Counted from the stretch's first letter, positions 1 to 9,285 are shown. The stretch: 64,000 bases of DNA from Chryseobacterium cucumeris (GCF_016775705.1 NZ_CP068760.1:558001-622000), one strand, 5' to 3'. A program made the numbers and translations. The notes: generated by a model from the sequence alone, not told the origin.

Positions 1-378
1 TTTCGGAGAATCTTTAGGAACTACAAAAACCACTGCATCCGCAGCAAATTTAGCAGGAAGGAACTTCAGATCTGTTCTTTCCTCATATGTTTTAATTTCT
101 TCAGGATTAAGATTTCTGGACATCACCACCACTTTAGCACTTCCTTTCAAAAGATCAAGAAGTCCTAAGTCTTCTTTCTTGGTTTCTACTTTGATATGTG
201 TTTCAGGATAGTTGATCATATAGCCATCAGCTAATGCTTCTGTGACGCTTTGAAAAGATTCATCAGTGAAAATGATAAGATCACCTTTGTGATAGGAAGG
301 AGTATTTTTCTCCTTTTTGCAGCTTGCAAGCATTATGCTCAGAACAAAAATTACTGCAAGCTTGAAACTATTCTTCAT
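1..378 (-). CDS. PstS-like phosphate-binding lipoprotein (partial, 3' end outside window)
   Basis: The first 126 codons are present and the gene runs off the left edge. The protein starts with a lipoprotein signal (lipobox LASC near residue 20) and continues into a segment typical of periplasmic substrate-binding proteins: IIFTDESF, a ...KVVVMSRNL stretch, and FAADAVVFVVPKDS. The last motif matches PstS-family phosphate-binding proteins, in which 'D.vv.vv...n' follows the ligand-contact loop. No ABC permease or ATPase gene is visible nearby, so it may be a stand-alone binding protein in the envelope rather than part of a Pst transporter. Its start overlaps the end of the upstream 65-residue gene by 11 bases, which suggests translational coupling. 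The family call is moderately sure and the substrate is inferred. Confidence 0.65.
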   Translation of the reverse strand, partial: MKNSFKLAVIFVLSIMLASCKKEKNTPSYHKGDLIIFTDESFQSVTEALADGYMINYPETHIKVETKKEDLGLLDLLKGSAKVVVMSRNLNPEEIKTYEERTDLKFLPAKFAADAVVFVVPKDSPK

Positions 379-565
379 TTCTCGATTTTTTAATTCTTGA
401 GATCGCTCTGTAAATTCTGAAAATACCATAGATAATGAGCACCACTCCCAATGCATAAGCAACAGCTGGCTCTAAAATAGTAAAGAAGAATTTGTAGACA
501 ATCACTACAATTCCTAAAACGATATAAAACAATCCCGTAACCAGGGATAACCAATTGAACATCAT
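368..565 (-). CDS. Small two-helix membrane protein
   Basis: This 65-residue protein is almost entirely two hydrophobic helices (about residues 4-27 and 34-52) followed by a basic tail (RIKKSRNEE). I do not recognise a family. It sits between tonB and the PstS-like lipoprotein gene and overlaps the latter by 11 bases. A hairpin terminator after tonB and a TAnnTTTG box at 570-577 give it its own promoter. That box lies only four bases before the first ATG, so the second methionine (ATG ending at 560) may be the real start, or the mRNA may be nearly leaderless. Confidence 0.7.
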   Translation of the reverse strand: MMFNWLSLVTGLFYIVLGIVVIVYKFFFTILEPAVAYALGVVLIIYGIFRIYRAISRIKKSRNEE

Positions 566-569
566 GTAA

Positions 570-577
570 CAAAAATA
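570..577 (-). promoter_or_regulatory. Putative -7 box for the small membrane protein and PstS-like gene
   Basis: Read on the minus strand this is TATTTTTG, an exact match to the Bacteroidota -7 consensus TAnnTTTG, placed immediately before the coding start at 565. Confidence 0.5.
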
Positions 578-586
578 CCAAAAAAA

Positions 587-618
587 ATAAAAAGAGAAGC
601 ATAAGCCTCTCTTTTTAT
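587..618 (-). terminator. Terminator after tonB
   Basis: Inverted repeat (AAAAAGAGAAGC at 589-600 against GCCTCTCTTTTT at 605-616, one G-T pair) with U-rich flanks, just past the tonB stop codon. It separates the TonB operon from the small membrane protein gene. Confidence 0.75.
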
Positions 619-640
619 TTATATTTTGAATAAATAAGTC

Positions 641-1483
641 TTATTCAAAGTTCATCGTAAATGGTACGCTATAGTAAGATCTAACGCTCTCCCCGTTTCT
701 CTTCGCAGGAGTCCATTTTTTAAGTTTCTTAACTACACGCATCGCTTCACTGTTGAAGTCGCCGTTTGGAGATTTCTCTTCAATTGTTACATTCGAAACA
801 GTACCGTCTTTTTCTACAACGAACTTAAGCTTCGCTTTAAGTGTTCCTTCACCTCCTTCCATCAAAGAAGTATCAAAGTTATCACCCAGGAACTTTCTCA
901 ATGCTCCCATACCTCCAGGATATTCTGCAGACTGGTCAACATCTTTATAGATCTCGTTAGGGTTGTTCGCTTTTACTTCTACTGTACTAGCTTTAGTACC
1001 TGTAGATGGCGGCGGCGGTGGTGGTGTATAAGCCGGAGCTTTTACCCCCTCCTGATTCTGTAAACCAGTTGTTGTTTCCAACTGCTTAGAAATTGGTGGT
1101 GGTGGAGTTTCAATTTTCGGAGCTTTTACAGGCTCAGGAACTACGTTCTGAATAACCTCAATTTTCTCCTCTTCTTTTGGAGGTGGAGGTGGTGGAGGTG
1201 GTTCTTCTTCTTTAGGCTGCTCGATAATCGGATCTTCTTCGATAATATCTACAAGATCTGCCTTCACTTCCTGCTTAGGCGGAGCTGTAAGATTTTTAAT
1301 CGTAAGATAGATGAACGGAGACAAAGCTGCCAAAAGGAATAATGCTGTTCCGATAATAAAAGACTTTGTTAAAAGTCTCGGATACTGATGTCTAAGATCA
1401 TAGGCACCATATTCCTTGTTTCTATTTTCAAATACGATCTCGTCTAAAGTAAGATTCTGACCGTATACATTTTCATCTGCCAT
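641..1483 (-). CDS. tonB: Energy transducer TonB
   Basis: TonB passes energy from the proton gradient, collected by ExbB/ExbD in the inner membrane, to outer membrane TonB-dependent transporters. The 280-residue protein has the usual Bacteroidota N-terminus (FENRNKEYGAYDLR), one membrane segment at about residues 42-62, a long periplasmic linker rich in Glu, Pro and Lys with runs of six to eight prolines (about 78-160), and a C-terminal TonB domain (about 185-280) with YPGGMGALRKFL and AMRVVKKLKKWTPAKRNGE. It is the last gene of an exbB-exbD-exbD-tonB operon and lies 29 bases after exbD. The proline-rich linker is typical and long enough to span the periplasm. Confidence 0.95.
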   Translation of the reverse strand: MADENVYGQNLTLDEIVFENRNKEYGAYDLRHQYPRLLTKSFIIGTALFLLAALSPFIYLTIKNLTAPPKQEVKADLVDIIEEDPIIEQPKEEEPPPPPPPPKEEEKIEVIQNVVPEPVKAPKIETPPPPISKQLETTTGLQNQEGVKAPAYTPPPPPPSTGTKASTVEVKANNPNEIYKDVDQSAEYPGGMGALRKFLGDNFDTSLMEGGEGTLKAKLKFVVEKDGTVSNVTIEEKSPNGDFNSEAMRVVKKLKKWTPAKRNGESVRSYYSVPFTMNFE

Positions 1484-1512
1484 AGATTAGATATAACAAT
1501 TTTATGGTTAAA

Positions 1513-2082
1513 TTACTTTGTAGCAGCAGCCGGTGCAGCAGCACCTCCTACTTTTTTCTCATAAATAGCTTTCTCCCAAGGTTTGATATCAGTAACCCCG
1601 TACTGCTCACTTTTGGTAATTGCCATTTCATCAAGAATATCAACAAAGTTCTTATATACAGCATCGTCAGTTGGCTTAATGATCACGGTAAATTTCGTTT
1701 GATCTGCAGCTCTAGATTTTGCCTGCTGAATTACTTTTCTAATTCCTTCTCTATCAAGGGTAGTTTCCATAAGAGTCTGGTCATTCAAGGAAGTAGCATC
1801 CTGCTGGTGCCAGAAAACTCTGTTATTTTTTCCTAATAAGATAGAAATTGAGTTAGAAAGTTTAATTTCTGTTGGAGGTGGTTTTTGTTTTTCATCTTTC
1901 GGTTTAGCCGGAAGACCCAAATCCATAACGTTCGGTTTACTGAACGTAGTTGTGAACATAAAGAAGGTAATCAATAGAAAACCCAAGTCCACCATCGGAG
2001 TCATATCGACTCTGGTACTTTGCTTCTTGGAACGGACCTTGCCGCCCTTGCCGCCTTTCTCTTGTACTTGTACTTCTGCCAT
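1513..2082 (-). CDS. exbD: Biopolymer transporter ExbD (second of two)
   Basis: ExbD is the one-helix partner of ExbB in the inner membrane proton channel. This 189-residue copy has a basic N-terminus, the RVDMTPMVDLGFLLITFFM segment (residues about 24-42) carrying the conserved membrane Asp of the family, and a periplasmic domain that ends with FVDILDEMAITKSEQYGVTDIKPWE. Its Ala/Lys-rich tail (GGAAAPAAATK) is low complexity. It is very similar to the orphan copy at 22403-22927, especially over the first 60 residues and the C-terminal IKPWE region. It is 11 bases from the other exbD, consistent with one transcript. Confidence 0.93.
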   Translation of the reverse strand: MAEVQVQEKGGKGGKVRSKKQSTRVDMTPMVDLGFLLITFFMFTTTFSKPNVMDLGLPAKPKDEKQKPPPTEIKLSNSISILLGKNNRVFWHQQDATSLNDQTLMETTLDREGIRKVIQQAKSRAADQTKFTVIIKPTDDAVYKNFVDILDEMAITKSEQYGVTDIKPWEKAIYEKKVGGAAAPAAATK

Positions 2083-2093
2083 TTCTATCGATA

Positions 2094-2702
2094 TTATTCG
2101 TTAGGTTTACCTTCTTGTGATGTAATCAACCAAAATTTAAGAAAATCAATGTCTCTTAAACCTTCAAATAGACTTTTAACTTTAGGATATTCTGTTGTAA
2201 CGTCACCTTTAATAGCTAACTTGTAGTCAGGATTAACGCTCAAACTTTCTTTTACCCAATCAATTAATTGTTTATTTGTACTGTCCATAGGAATACCTGT
2301 AGGACTCTTATAATTTTTCTGCTCATCTGCAGGCAGATCCAAATACCCTTTAAGTTGGTTCATTGGAACTCCAATTGCCTGAATTTTCTGGAAAGCTGCT
2401 TTTTGGTTGTTGTCAAAAGTAATACCATACTTTTGTCCCATTTTATCCAAAAGTGCAAGTCTTTCTGATGCATTTTCTACTGGCTGGAAATAGAATTTTC
2501 CGTCCGGAGTAGCGTTGATAGTCATTAAACTAGCATCAGGAAGCAATTTTTCCGAAATTGAAGATGGCGGTTTGATCTGCTCCACGTCAGGTTTTTTAAA
2601 CTGAGTGGTCAAGATAAAGAACGTAAGGAGTAGGAACGCAACGTCACACATTGCAGTCATGTCCGTAATTACTCCATGTCTTTTTGGTTTGACTCTCGCC
2701 AT
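2094..2702 (-). CDS. exbD: Biopolymer transporter ExbD (first of two)
   Basis: This is a second ExbD of 202 residues, with a basic start (MARVKPKRHG), the membrane segment DMTAMCDVAFLLLTFFILTTQF containing the conserved Asp, and a periplasmic domain with KLAIKGDVTTEYPKVKSLFEGLRDI. It is clearly diverged from its neighbour at 1513-2082. Two different ExbD proteins with one ExbB is a common Bacteroidota arrangement and suggests a heteromeric ExbD assembly. It lies 61 bases after exbB and is co-oriented. Confidence 0.92.
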   Translation of the reverse strand: MARVKPKRHGVITDMTAMCDVAFLLLTFFILTTQFKKPDVEQIKPPSSISEKLLPDASLMTINATPDGKFYFQPVENASERLALLDKMGQKYGITFDNNQKAAFQKIQAIGVPMNQLKGYLDLPADEQKNYKSPTGIPMDSTNKQLIDWVKESLSVNPDYKLAIKGDVTTEYPKVKSLFEGLRDIDFLKFWLITSQEGKPNE

Positions 2703-2763
2703 TATTATAAAATATTTTTAATTAAACTTCTTTTAATTGCTAATGCAAATATCTTGCTAATTC

Positions 2764-3627
2764 TTAGTTGAATTCAGCGAAAGACTGTTGGATACTCATA
2801 GAGATCTCGTCGATCTTGTAAGTTAATCCGTCAATTTTAGATGTAAAGAAGTTATAAAGGATAATAGCGATTGCTGAAGTACCAATACCTAAAGCTGTGT
2901 TGATCAAGGCTTCAGAGATACCAGTAGATAGAGCAGCTGCATCCGGAGTACCACCTCCTGAACCTAATGCGAAGAATGCTTTGATCATCCCGATTACCGT
3001 TCCAAGTAGTGCTACTAACGTTGCAACAGTACCTAAAGTAGAAAGGATCATCATGTTTTTCTCAAGCATTGGCATCTCAAGAGTAGTAGCTTCTTCGATA
3101 GCTTTGTTAAGCGCTACCATTTTCTGCTCTTTATTTAATGTAGTATCGTGAGAAAGTGCTTTGTAAGTAGTAAGACCTTCTTTTACCACGTTACCAACAG
3201 AACCTTGTTGTCTGTCACACTCTTCGATAGCTTCGTCGATTTTGTTTTGGTTTAGTAAGCTTCTTACCTGTACAACAAAGTTGTCTAAGTTTCCTTTTCC
3301 AGCTGCTTTACCAAGAACGAAATATCTTTCAAAAGAGAAAACGATTACAGTAATCATGAAAGTAATCAAGATTGGTACGATAACCCCTCCTTTGTAGATA
3401 ATACCTAAAAACGATTCTGGGTGAATGTCTTTTCCTTCAACACTTGAAAAAGCTACAGAACCACTTCCTAGTTTATCTGCATCTTTAAAGTTTCCTGGGC
3501 TACCAAGAACGAATAAATAAATACATACTCCTATAGCAAATAGAATAGGAATAATAACAGCTGGATTTAAACCTCCTGCCTTTCTAGCAACTACTTGCTC
3601 ATCATTTTTTGAAACATTCATTTCCAT
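2764..3627 (-). CDS. exbB: MotA/TolQ/ExbB proton channel protein
   Basis: This is the polytopic inner membrane subunit of the TonB energising complex, 287 residues. It has a membrane segment near the N-terminus (about 23-43), another at about 78-98 (VVPILITFMITVIVFSFERYF), a cytoplasmic region, and two C-terminal helices (MMILSTLGTVATLVALLGTVIGM and ALINTALGIGTSAIAIILY) that are characteristic of the family, including the conserved GTV.GM and T..G...A motifs. It is the first gene of the operon, with a promoter box at 3678-3685. Confidence 0.93.
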   Translation of the reverse strand: MEMNVSKNDEQVVARKAGGLNPAVIIPILFAIGVCIYLFVLGSPGNFKDADKLGSGSVAFSSVEGKDIHPESFLGIIYKGGVIVPILITFMITVIVFSFERYFVLGKAAGKGNLDNFVVQVRSLLNQNKIDEAIEECDRQQGSVGNVVKEGLTTYKALSHDTTLNKEQKMVALNKAIEEATTLEMPMLEKNMMILSTLGTVATLVALLGTVIGMIKAFFALGSGGGTPDAAALSTGISEALINTALGIGTSAIAIILYNFFTSKIDGLTYKIDEISMSIQQSFAEFN

Positions 3628-3867
3628 ATTTAACTAAATTATATTGTTTTAAAATTTTACAGGGTGTAAATTAAAGGCAAAATTAATTAAAATGCAAGAG
3701 TCTTAATTAAACATTTTGCTTTTTTTTGATAAAGAAATTTTAATACGATTTCGAAATAATAATTATTTTAAATTATTTTATTTATTTTTTCCAAATTTAA
3801 CATTTGAATTAAAAAATCAAAAAAATAAGACACCCATTTTTTTTAATTTCCCAATGTTAATTTTTTT
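3628..3867. other. AT-rich intergenic stretch between leuS and exbB
   Basis: About 240 bases of very AT-rich sequence with long A and T runs. It holds the exbB promoter near 3678-3685 and the end of the leuS transcript. The T/A runs at 3837-3870 could help termination of leuS, but no strong stem was seen. Confidence 0.5.
3678..3685 (-). promoter_or_regulatory. Putative -7 box of the exbB-exbD-exbD-tonB operon
   Basis: Minus-strand TAATTTTG, an exact TAnnTTTG match, about 50 bases before the exbB start. Confidence 0.5.
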
Positions 3868-6681
3868 TTAAATTACGATATTCACAATACGGTGAGGGAC
3901 TACAATGATTTTTTTAGGGGTTTTACCCTCCAAAATCTGTTGCATTTTCTCGTTCGAAATCACCAAATCTTCCACTTCCTTGGCAGATAATTGAGCTGAA
4001 AGCGAAATTTTGAACTTCATTTTACCATTTACGCTTACCGGATACTCAATTTCATCTTCAACCAGATAATCCTCATTCAATGCCGGGAATCTTTCAAATT
4101 CTATCGATGTACCGTGTCCTAGTAGACTCCACAATTCTTCACAGATGTGAGGAGCATACGGAGAAATGATAACGGCAAGCGGTTCTAAAATATTGCGCTT
4201 GTTGCATTTTATTTTCTGAAGCTCGTTTACAGCAATCATAAAGGATGATACTGAAGTATTGAAAGAGAAGTTTTCAATATCATATACTACCTTCTTTATT
4301 AAGGTATGTAAAACTTTGTATTCCGCTTTTGTAGGTTCTTCGTCTGAAACTTCAAATACGTCTCCGTTGAAATACAGGTTCCAGAATTTTTTAAGGAAAC
4401 CATATACTCCGCTTAATCCTTGAGTATTCCAAGGCTTGGATTGTTCTAACGGTCCTAAGAACATTTCATATAATCTTAATCCGTCTGCTCCGTACTCTTC
4501 ACAGATATCATCAGGATTGACTACATTATATTTTGACTTGGACATTTTTTCTACTTCACGGTCTGTGATGTATTTTCCATCTTCCAGAATAAATTCTGCA
4601 TCTGCATAATCCGGTCTCCATGCTTTGAAGGCTTCAGTATCCAATTCATCCGAAGTTCCCTTTAATAAGGATACATCTACGTGAATCTGCTGAGTCTTGT
4701 AATCTTTAGCTAAATTTTTAGATACATACTGATTCGTTCCGTCAATTCTGTACACAAATGCACTCATCCCTAAGATCATCCCCTGGTTGATCAATTTCTG
4801 GAATGGTTCATCATGGCTGATATAGCCTCTGTCTTTTAAGAACATGTTCCAGAAACGGGAATATAATAAGTGGCCGGTTGCATGTTCACTTCCTCCTATA
4901 TATAGGTCTACCTGTCCCCAATAGTCTGCCAGTTCTTTTTTAACAAAAGTTTCTTCATCATTAGGATCCATATATCTAAGGAAGTACCATGAGCTTCCTG
5001 CCCAACCTGGCATTGTAGATAATTCTAACGGGAAAATAGTTTTGTCATCAATAAGATCTGTAGCAACTACTTTCTGGTTTGCCTCATCCCAGGCAAATTC
5101 TTTTGCATTTCCTAGTGGTGGATCTCCATCTTCTGTAGGTAAGTATTTTTCAACTTCAGGAAGTTCCAAAGGTAAAGCGGAAGTTGGCAACGTGTAAGGC
5201 ATTCCATCCTTATAATATATAGGAACTGGCTCTCCCCAATAACGCTGTCTTGAGAAAATAGCATCACGCTGTCTGTAGTTGGTTGTTCCATGACCGATTC
5301 CTTTCGTTTCGATCTCGGAAATCATTTTTGCTTTCGCTTCATTATAGTGTAATCCGTTTAAGAAATCAGAGTTTACACAAACAGAATCTTTGGAATCAAA
5401 AGATTTCTCCTGAACATCCTCTTCAGTTTCTACAACTTTCTTGATTTCAAGATTAAATTTCTTAGCGAATCTATGGTCACGCTCATCATGTGCCGGAACT
5501 GCCATCACAGCTCCTGTTCCATATCCCATCAACACATAGTCTGAAATATAGATCGGCATTTTTTCATTGCTGAAAGGATTGATTGCATAACTTCCTGTGA
5601 AAGCTCCGCTCACGTTTTTCACGTCAGACATTCTGTCTCTCTCCGTTTTCTTGGAAGTTTCTTCAATATAAGTATCTACTTCTACTTTTTGAGCATCTGT
5701 AGTAATCGTTTCCACTAAAGGATTTTCCGGAGCCAGTACCATAAAGGTCGCTCCAAAGATCGTATCAGGTCTTGTTGTAAAAACCTCAACAGTTTCGTCA
5801 TGTCCTTCTACTTTGAACTGAACCTGTGCTCCCTGAGATTTCCCAATCCAGTACTCCTGGGAATCTTTCAACGGCTGCGGCCAGTCCAGAGTGTTTAATC
5901 CCTGTAATAATCTTTCAGAATATGCGGAAATTCTCATACTCCACTGCATCATTTTCTTCTGGAAAACCGGGAATCCTCCTCTTTCGGATTTTCCATCCTT
6001 TACTTCATCGTTGGCCAGTACAGTTCCTAATGCAGGGCACCAGTTTACAGTGGTTTCTGCTCTGTAGGCAAGACGGTAGTTTAAAAGGATATCTTCTTTA
6101 TCAATATCGGAAGCATTCTTCCATTCTTCTGAAGTGAAATTTAATTCATCATTCTGATTGGCATTTAATCCTTCTGTTCCTTTTTCTTCAAAATGCTGAA
6201 TCAAAGAATCAATAGATTCTGCCTTATCCGTATTTTTATTATACCACGAATGATACAACTGGATAAAAATCCATTGTGTCCATTTATAATAAGAAGCATC
6301 TGAAGTTCTTACTTCTCTGCTCCAGTCGAATGAGAAACCGATTTTTCTCAGCTGCTCTTCATATCTGTTGATATTTTGTTCTGTAGTAATAGCCGGATGC
6401 TGTCCTGTCTGAATAGCATATTGTTCAGCAGGAAGTCCAAAGCTGTCATATCCTACCGGGTGGAGTACATTAAACCCCTGATGTCTTTTATATCTTGCAT
6501 AGATATCCGATGCAATATATCCCAGCGGGTGACCTACGTGAAGGCCTGCTCCTGATGGGTACGGAAACATATCGAGTACATAAAACTTAGGTTTGTCTGT
6601 GTTATTAGAGGTTTTATAGGTTTGATTTTCCTCCCAGTATTTCTGCCACTTTTTTTCTATCTGCTGATGATCGTAAAACAC
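3868..6681 (-). CDS. leuS: Leucyl-tRNA synthetase
   Basis: This cytoplasmic class I enzyme charges tRNA-Leu with leucine. The 937-residue protein shows the HIGH-type motif HVGH at 48-51 within PYPSGAGLHVGHPLGY, the CP1 editing domain (about 240-430) with TTRPDTIFGA and the AHDERD motif whose Asp is needed for proofreading, and the KMSKS loop at about 712. The C-terminal anticodon-binding region holds SPYAPHICEELW. Length is a little above the E. coli enzyme, as is usual in Bacteroidota. The start is GTG. A promoter box lies at 6736-6743 and the gene appears to be transcribed alone. Confidence 0.98.
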   Translation of the reverse strand: MFYDHQQIEKKWQKYWEENQTYKTSNNTDKPKFYVLDMFPYPSGAGLHVGHPLGYIASDIYARYKRHQGFNVLHPVGYDSFGLPAEQYAIQTGQHPAITTEQNINRYEEQLRKIGFSFDWSREVRTSDASYYKWTQWIFIQLYHSWYNKNTDKAESIDSLIQHFEEKGTEGLNANQNDELNFTSEEWKNASDIDKEDILLNYRLAYRAETTVNWCPALGTVLANDEVKDGKSERGGFPVFQKKMMQWSMRISAYSERLLQGLNTLDWPQPLKDSQEYWIGKSQGAQVQFKVEGHDETVEVFTTRPDTIFGATFMVLAPENPLVETITTDAQKVEVDTYIEETSKKTERDRMSDVKNVSGAFTGSYAINPFSNEKMPIYISDYVLMGYGTGAVMAVPAHDERDHRFAKKFNLEIKKVVETEEDVQEKSFDSKDSVCVNSDFLNGLHYNEAKAKMISEIETKGIGHGTTNYRQRDAIFSRQRYWGEPVPIYYKDGMPYTLPTSALPLELPEVEKYLPTEDGDPPLGNAKEFAWDEANQKVVATDLIDDKTIFPLELSTMPGWAGSSWYFLRYMDPNDEETFVKKELADYWGQVDLYIGGSEHATGHLLYSRFWNMFLKDRGYISHDEPFQKLINQGMILGMSAFVYRIDGTNQYVSKNLAKDYKTQQIHVDVSLLKGTSDELDTEAFKAWRPDYADAEFILEDGKYITDREVEKMSKSKYNVVNPDDICEEYGADGLRLYEMFLGPLEQSKPWNTQGLSGVYGFLKKFWNLYFNGDVFEVSDEEPTKAEYKVLHTLIKKVVYDIENFSFNTSVSSFMIAVNELQKIKCNKRNILEPLAVIISPYAPHICEELWSLLGHGTSIEFERFPALNEDYLVEDEIEYPVSVNGKMKFKISLSAQLSAKEVEDLVISNEKMQQILEGKTPKKIIVVPHRIVNIVI

Positions 6682-6735
6682 TTGATATATATGTTATATG
6701 TTAGACTGATTATTTTTTCTTTTTGTCAAGATTCA

Positions 6736-6743
6736 CAAAATTA
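6736..6743 (-). promoter_or_regulatory. Putative -7 box of leuS
   Basis: Minus-strand TAATTTTG, an exact match to TAnnTTTG, 54 bases before the GTG start of leuS. Confidence 0.5.
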
Positions 6744-6853
6744 ATGATTTTAAAGTAAATAGAAATTGAAATTATGATGAATTACAAATTCTACCTCAAC
6801 AAAAAAATCCCATCCGGAGATGAGATCTGTTTTATATCCTGAAGTATATACTA

Positions 6854-7330
6854 TTATTGAGTAACTCTCTTGAAGGTATATGTTCTTGTCTGAAATATAG
6901 TAGGATCCTGAGTCTCCTCTCTTACCGCAAGATTGAGCGTTGTAGCATCCAAAGTAATCACCTTTGCATTCTGCGGCTCTACGATTCCCTGAATTTTCAT
7001 CTGAACGTCTTTTCCTTCCTTATTATAAGTGTAATTGAATTTTATCTCTGAAAGAATAGCACACTGACCTGGTGTAGCAGTATCCCCCCAGTTCGTTTTC
7101 CCTCCCTTGGAGTCAGCGCTGAACCACCATCTTGTCTTTTTCTGACAGTCTGTATAAGTAATCGTGTTAGAAACCGGGTCTTCACCAACTTCCACAGTGG
7201 TAACTACTTCTTTTAACGGTTGCCATGTCCCAACAAGAGGAGCTTCCATAACAGTATCATTGTCACTGCTGCAGCCTGTAGCGGCAGCAAACAAAGATAA
7301 ACCTGCAAATAGTAATGCTAATTTCTTCAT
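6854..7330 (-). CDS. Lipocalin-like secreted lipoprotein
   Basis: This is a 158-residue predicted lipoprotein. The signal peptide ends with a lipobox (ATGC, Cys at about 20) followed by SSDND. The mature part begins LVGTWQPLKEV, the 'GtW' opening of lipocalin-like domains found in many flavobacterial lipoproteins, and alternates short beta-strand-like segments to a final TRTYTFKR. No catalytic residues are seen. It stands alone between leuS and the divergent acyltransferase. The specific ligand, if any, is unknown. Confidence 0.75.
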   Translation of the reverse strand: MKKLALLFAGLSLFAAATGCSSDNDTVMEAPLVGTWQPLKEVVTTVEVGEDPVSNTITYTDCQKKTRWWFSADSKGGKTNWGDTATPGQCAILSEIKFNYTYNKEGKDVQMKIQGIVEPQNAKVITLDATTLNLAVREETQDPTIFQTRTYTFKRVTQ

Positions 7331-7504
7331 AGATCAATTTTTTCAAGCGCTAAAATTATAATTTTTTTGATTTATATTACTATTTTTTATGAAAAATTAT
7401 TTCATCGACGATTATTTATATATATTTAAAAATAGGGACACCTCATTTTCCCTTTATTTAACAAATAATGAATACATGAGCATCGTTCATTCTATTAAAA
7501 AAGT

Positions 7505-7512
7505 TATTTTTG
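7505..7512 (+). promoter_or_regulatory. Putative -7 box of the acyltransferase gene
   Basis: TATTTTTG, an exact TAnnTTTG match, 17 bases before the ATG at 7530. It lies inside the open frame that would start at 7389, which argues for 7530 as the real start. Confidence 0.55.
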
Positions 7513-7529
7513 CAGGAAACAAAATACAA

Positions 7530-8507
7530 ATGCAGGATATTACGAGAAACAATTTTGATTTTATACGTGTTCTCCTTGCCTTTATTGTCTTTTTGGGACA
7601 TCTTGGCACACTCAGCGCTTCTCCTGACCTCAAGATTTTTGAGCACAGCCCTATAGAAATTGCAGTTTTCGGCTTTTTTGCGGTGAGCGGATTTCTTATT
7701 GCAAGGAGCTATGAAAGGTCTTCAAGCCTGAAAAGCTATTTAAAAAAGAGAATCAGAAGAATTGTTCCCGCCTACTTATTGGTTATTTTTTTATGTGCAA
7801 TTTTATTAAGTCTGGTAAGTACCTATTCCTTCATTGAATATTTCAGCAATACACAAGTTTATAAATACCTATTTTGGAATTCATTATTTTTAAATTTTAA
7901 AGCACCCTGGCTTCCCGGAGTTTTCGGGAATCAAGCAGTGAATGGTGCCCTATGGACACTGAAAATAGAAATGTGCTACTATTTTGCGGTTCCTCTGTTG
8001 TTTTTGCTTTTCGGAAAAAACAATAAATACAGAAATGTAAGTTTGGTTATTCTATACTTCTTATCACTTATTTACCTCAATTATTTTGAATCTTTAAATA
8101 AAATTTCGATTGCCAAACAGCTCCCTGGAACATTATCCTATTTTATCCCTGGAATGTTGATTTACTTTAATTTTGATAAATTCATCCAGCATAAAAATCT
8201 CATTTTCATCATTGCATTCGTTACGGTGTGGATTGACTTATTTTTAAAAGTTCAGCTTTTTTCTCCAATGATGATCGGGGTTATCGTAATGTACATTGCC
8301 TATTCATTCAAATTCTTAAATAATTTTGGAAAATATGGTGATTTCACCTACGGAATCTATATTTTCCACTTTCCTATTATCAGAACTTTTCAGACTTTAG
8401 GATTGTTTGAAGATTACAATCCATTTGTAATGGCTTTGGTATGTATGTTGGTGGTTATTGCGGTAGGTGTAAGCTCATGGCATCTTTATGAAAAAAGATT
8501 TTTATAA
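7530..8507 (+). CDS. Acyltransferase 3 family membrane protein (O-acetyltransferase)
   Basis: A polytopic inner membrane acyltransferase (325 residues from this start) of the OafA/type 3 family, which O-acetylates surface sugars. Seen motifs are NFDFIRVLLAFIVFLGH near the start with the family's conserved Arg and His, FFAVSGFLIARSY, and the basic YLKKRIRRIVPAYL. About ten hydrophobic helices follow. The frame is open back to 7389, but that extension is not family-like and overlaps a promoter box at 7505-7512. The next gene, a GT2 glycosyltransferase, follows after 22 bases, so the pair probably modifies an envelope glycan. The acceptor is unknown. Confidence 0.88.
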   Translation: MQDITRNNFDFIRVLLAFIVFLGHLGTLSASPDLKIFEHSPIEIAVFGFFAVSGFLIARSYERSSSLKSYLKKRIRRIVPAYLLVIFLCAILLSLVSTYSFIEYFSNTQVYKYLFWNSLFLNFKAPWLPGVFGNQAVNGALWTLKIEMCYYFAVPLLFLLFGKNNKYRNVSLVILYFLSLIYLNYFESLNKISIAKQLPGTLSYFIPGMLIYFNFDKFIQHKNLIFIIAFVTVWIDLFLKVQLFSPMMIGVIVMYIAYSFKFLNNFGKYGDFTYGIYIFHFPIIRTFQTLGLFEDYNPFVMALVCMLVVIAVGVSSWHLYEKRFL

Positions 8508-8529
8508 TTTAGCAGTTTAAAAAACACAA

Positions 8530-9285
8530 ATGAAAGATCTTGTCTCCATCATTACTCCCTGTTATAATTCTGCGGAATTTATCGAGGAAACCATACAGTC
8601 TGTTCTTAATCAAACCTACGAAAACTGGGAGTGGCTGATTACAGATGACCTTTCCAAAGATAATACTCTTGAGATCATTAGAAAATATAATGATCCGAGA
8701 ATAAAACTGCAGGTACTGAAGAAAAACGGTGGTGCAGGAAATGCAAGAAACAACAGCCTGGAAAGAGCCCAAGGAAGATATATTGCGTTTCTGGATTCTG
8801 ACGACTACTGGTATCCTGAATATCTGGAAACAATGACGGATTATATGCAGGAACACAATGCAGAACTGGTATATTGTAACTATTCAAGATGTAACGAACA
8901 ACTTCAGCCTATTCTGAAAGATTTTCTGGCGGACAAAGTGGTTACCTTCTCCAATCTGCTGAAGACATGCCGCCTTGCCCCGGTTTCCACAATGTACGAC
9001 ACGAAAAGGGTTGGAAAATTTTTGTTCCCAGTGAAAAGCAAACGCGAAGATCATGTGATGTGGCTGAATCTTTTAAAAGTAATTCCGGAAGGAATTCCTG
9101 TACAAAAGACACTGGCAAAATACAGAATGCGTGAAAACAGCGTTTCAAGAAATAAAAAAAATATCATCAAAGATCAGTATCTTGTCTATAAAGATTTCAT
9201 GGGATTCTCAACAGTAAAATCATTGTATTATACGGCTAACTGGGCCGTAAACGGATTCCTGAAATATTCGAAAATTTTTAATTAA
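8530..9285 (+). CDS. Glycosyltransferase family 2
   Basis: A 251-residue GT-A fold enzyme that adds a sugar to an envelope glycan. It opens with VSIITPCYNSAEFIEETIQSVLNQTY, the classic GT2 nucleotide-sugar-binding start, followed by WLITDDLSKDNT, the metal-binding DSDDYW (DXD-like) at about 95-100, and the HVMWL region expected to hold the catalytic base. It has no membrane helix. Its stop codon shares a base with the next start (TAATG), so translation of the following gene is probably coupled. Donor and acceptor cannot be read from sequence. Confidence 0.9.
   Translation: MKDLVSIITPCYNSAEFIEETIQSVLNQTYENWEWLITDDLSKDNTLEIIRKYNDPRIKLQVLKKNGGAGNARNNSLERAQGRYIAFLDSDDYWYPEYLETMTDYMQEHNAELVYCNYSRCNEQLQPILKDFLADKVVTFSNLLKTCRLAPVSTMYDTKRVGKFLFPVKSKREDHVMWLNLLKVIPEGIPVQKTLAKYRMRENSVSRNKKNIIKDQYLVYKDFMGFSTVKSLYYTANWAVNGFLKYSKIFN

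Noticed and set aside
7389..7529. N-terminal extension of the acyltransferase
   Set aside because: The added 47 residues are not family-like and contain the promoter box at 7505-7512.
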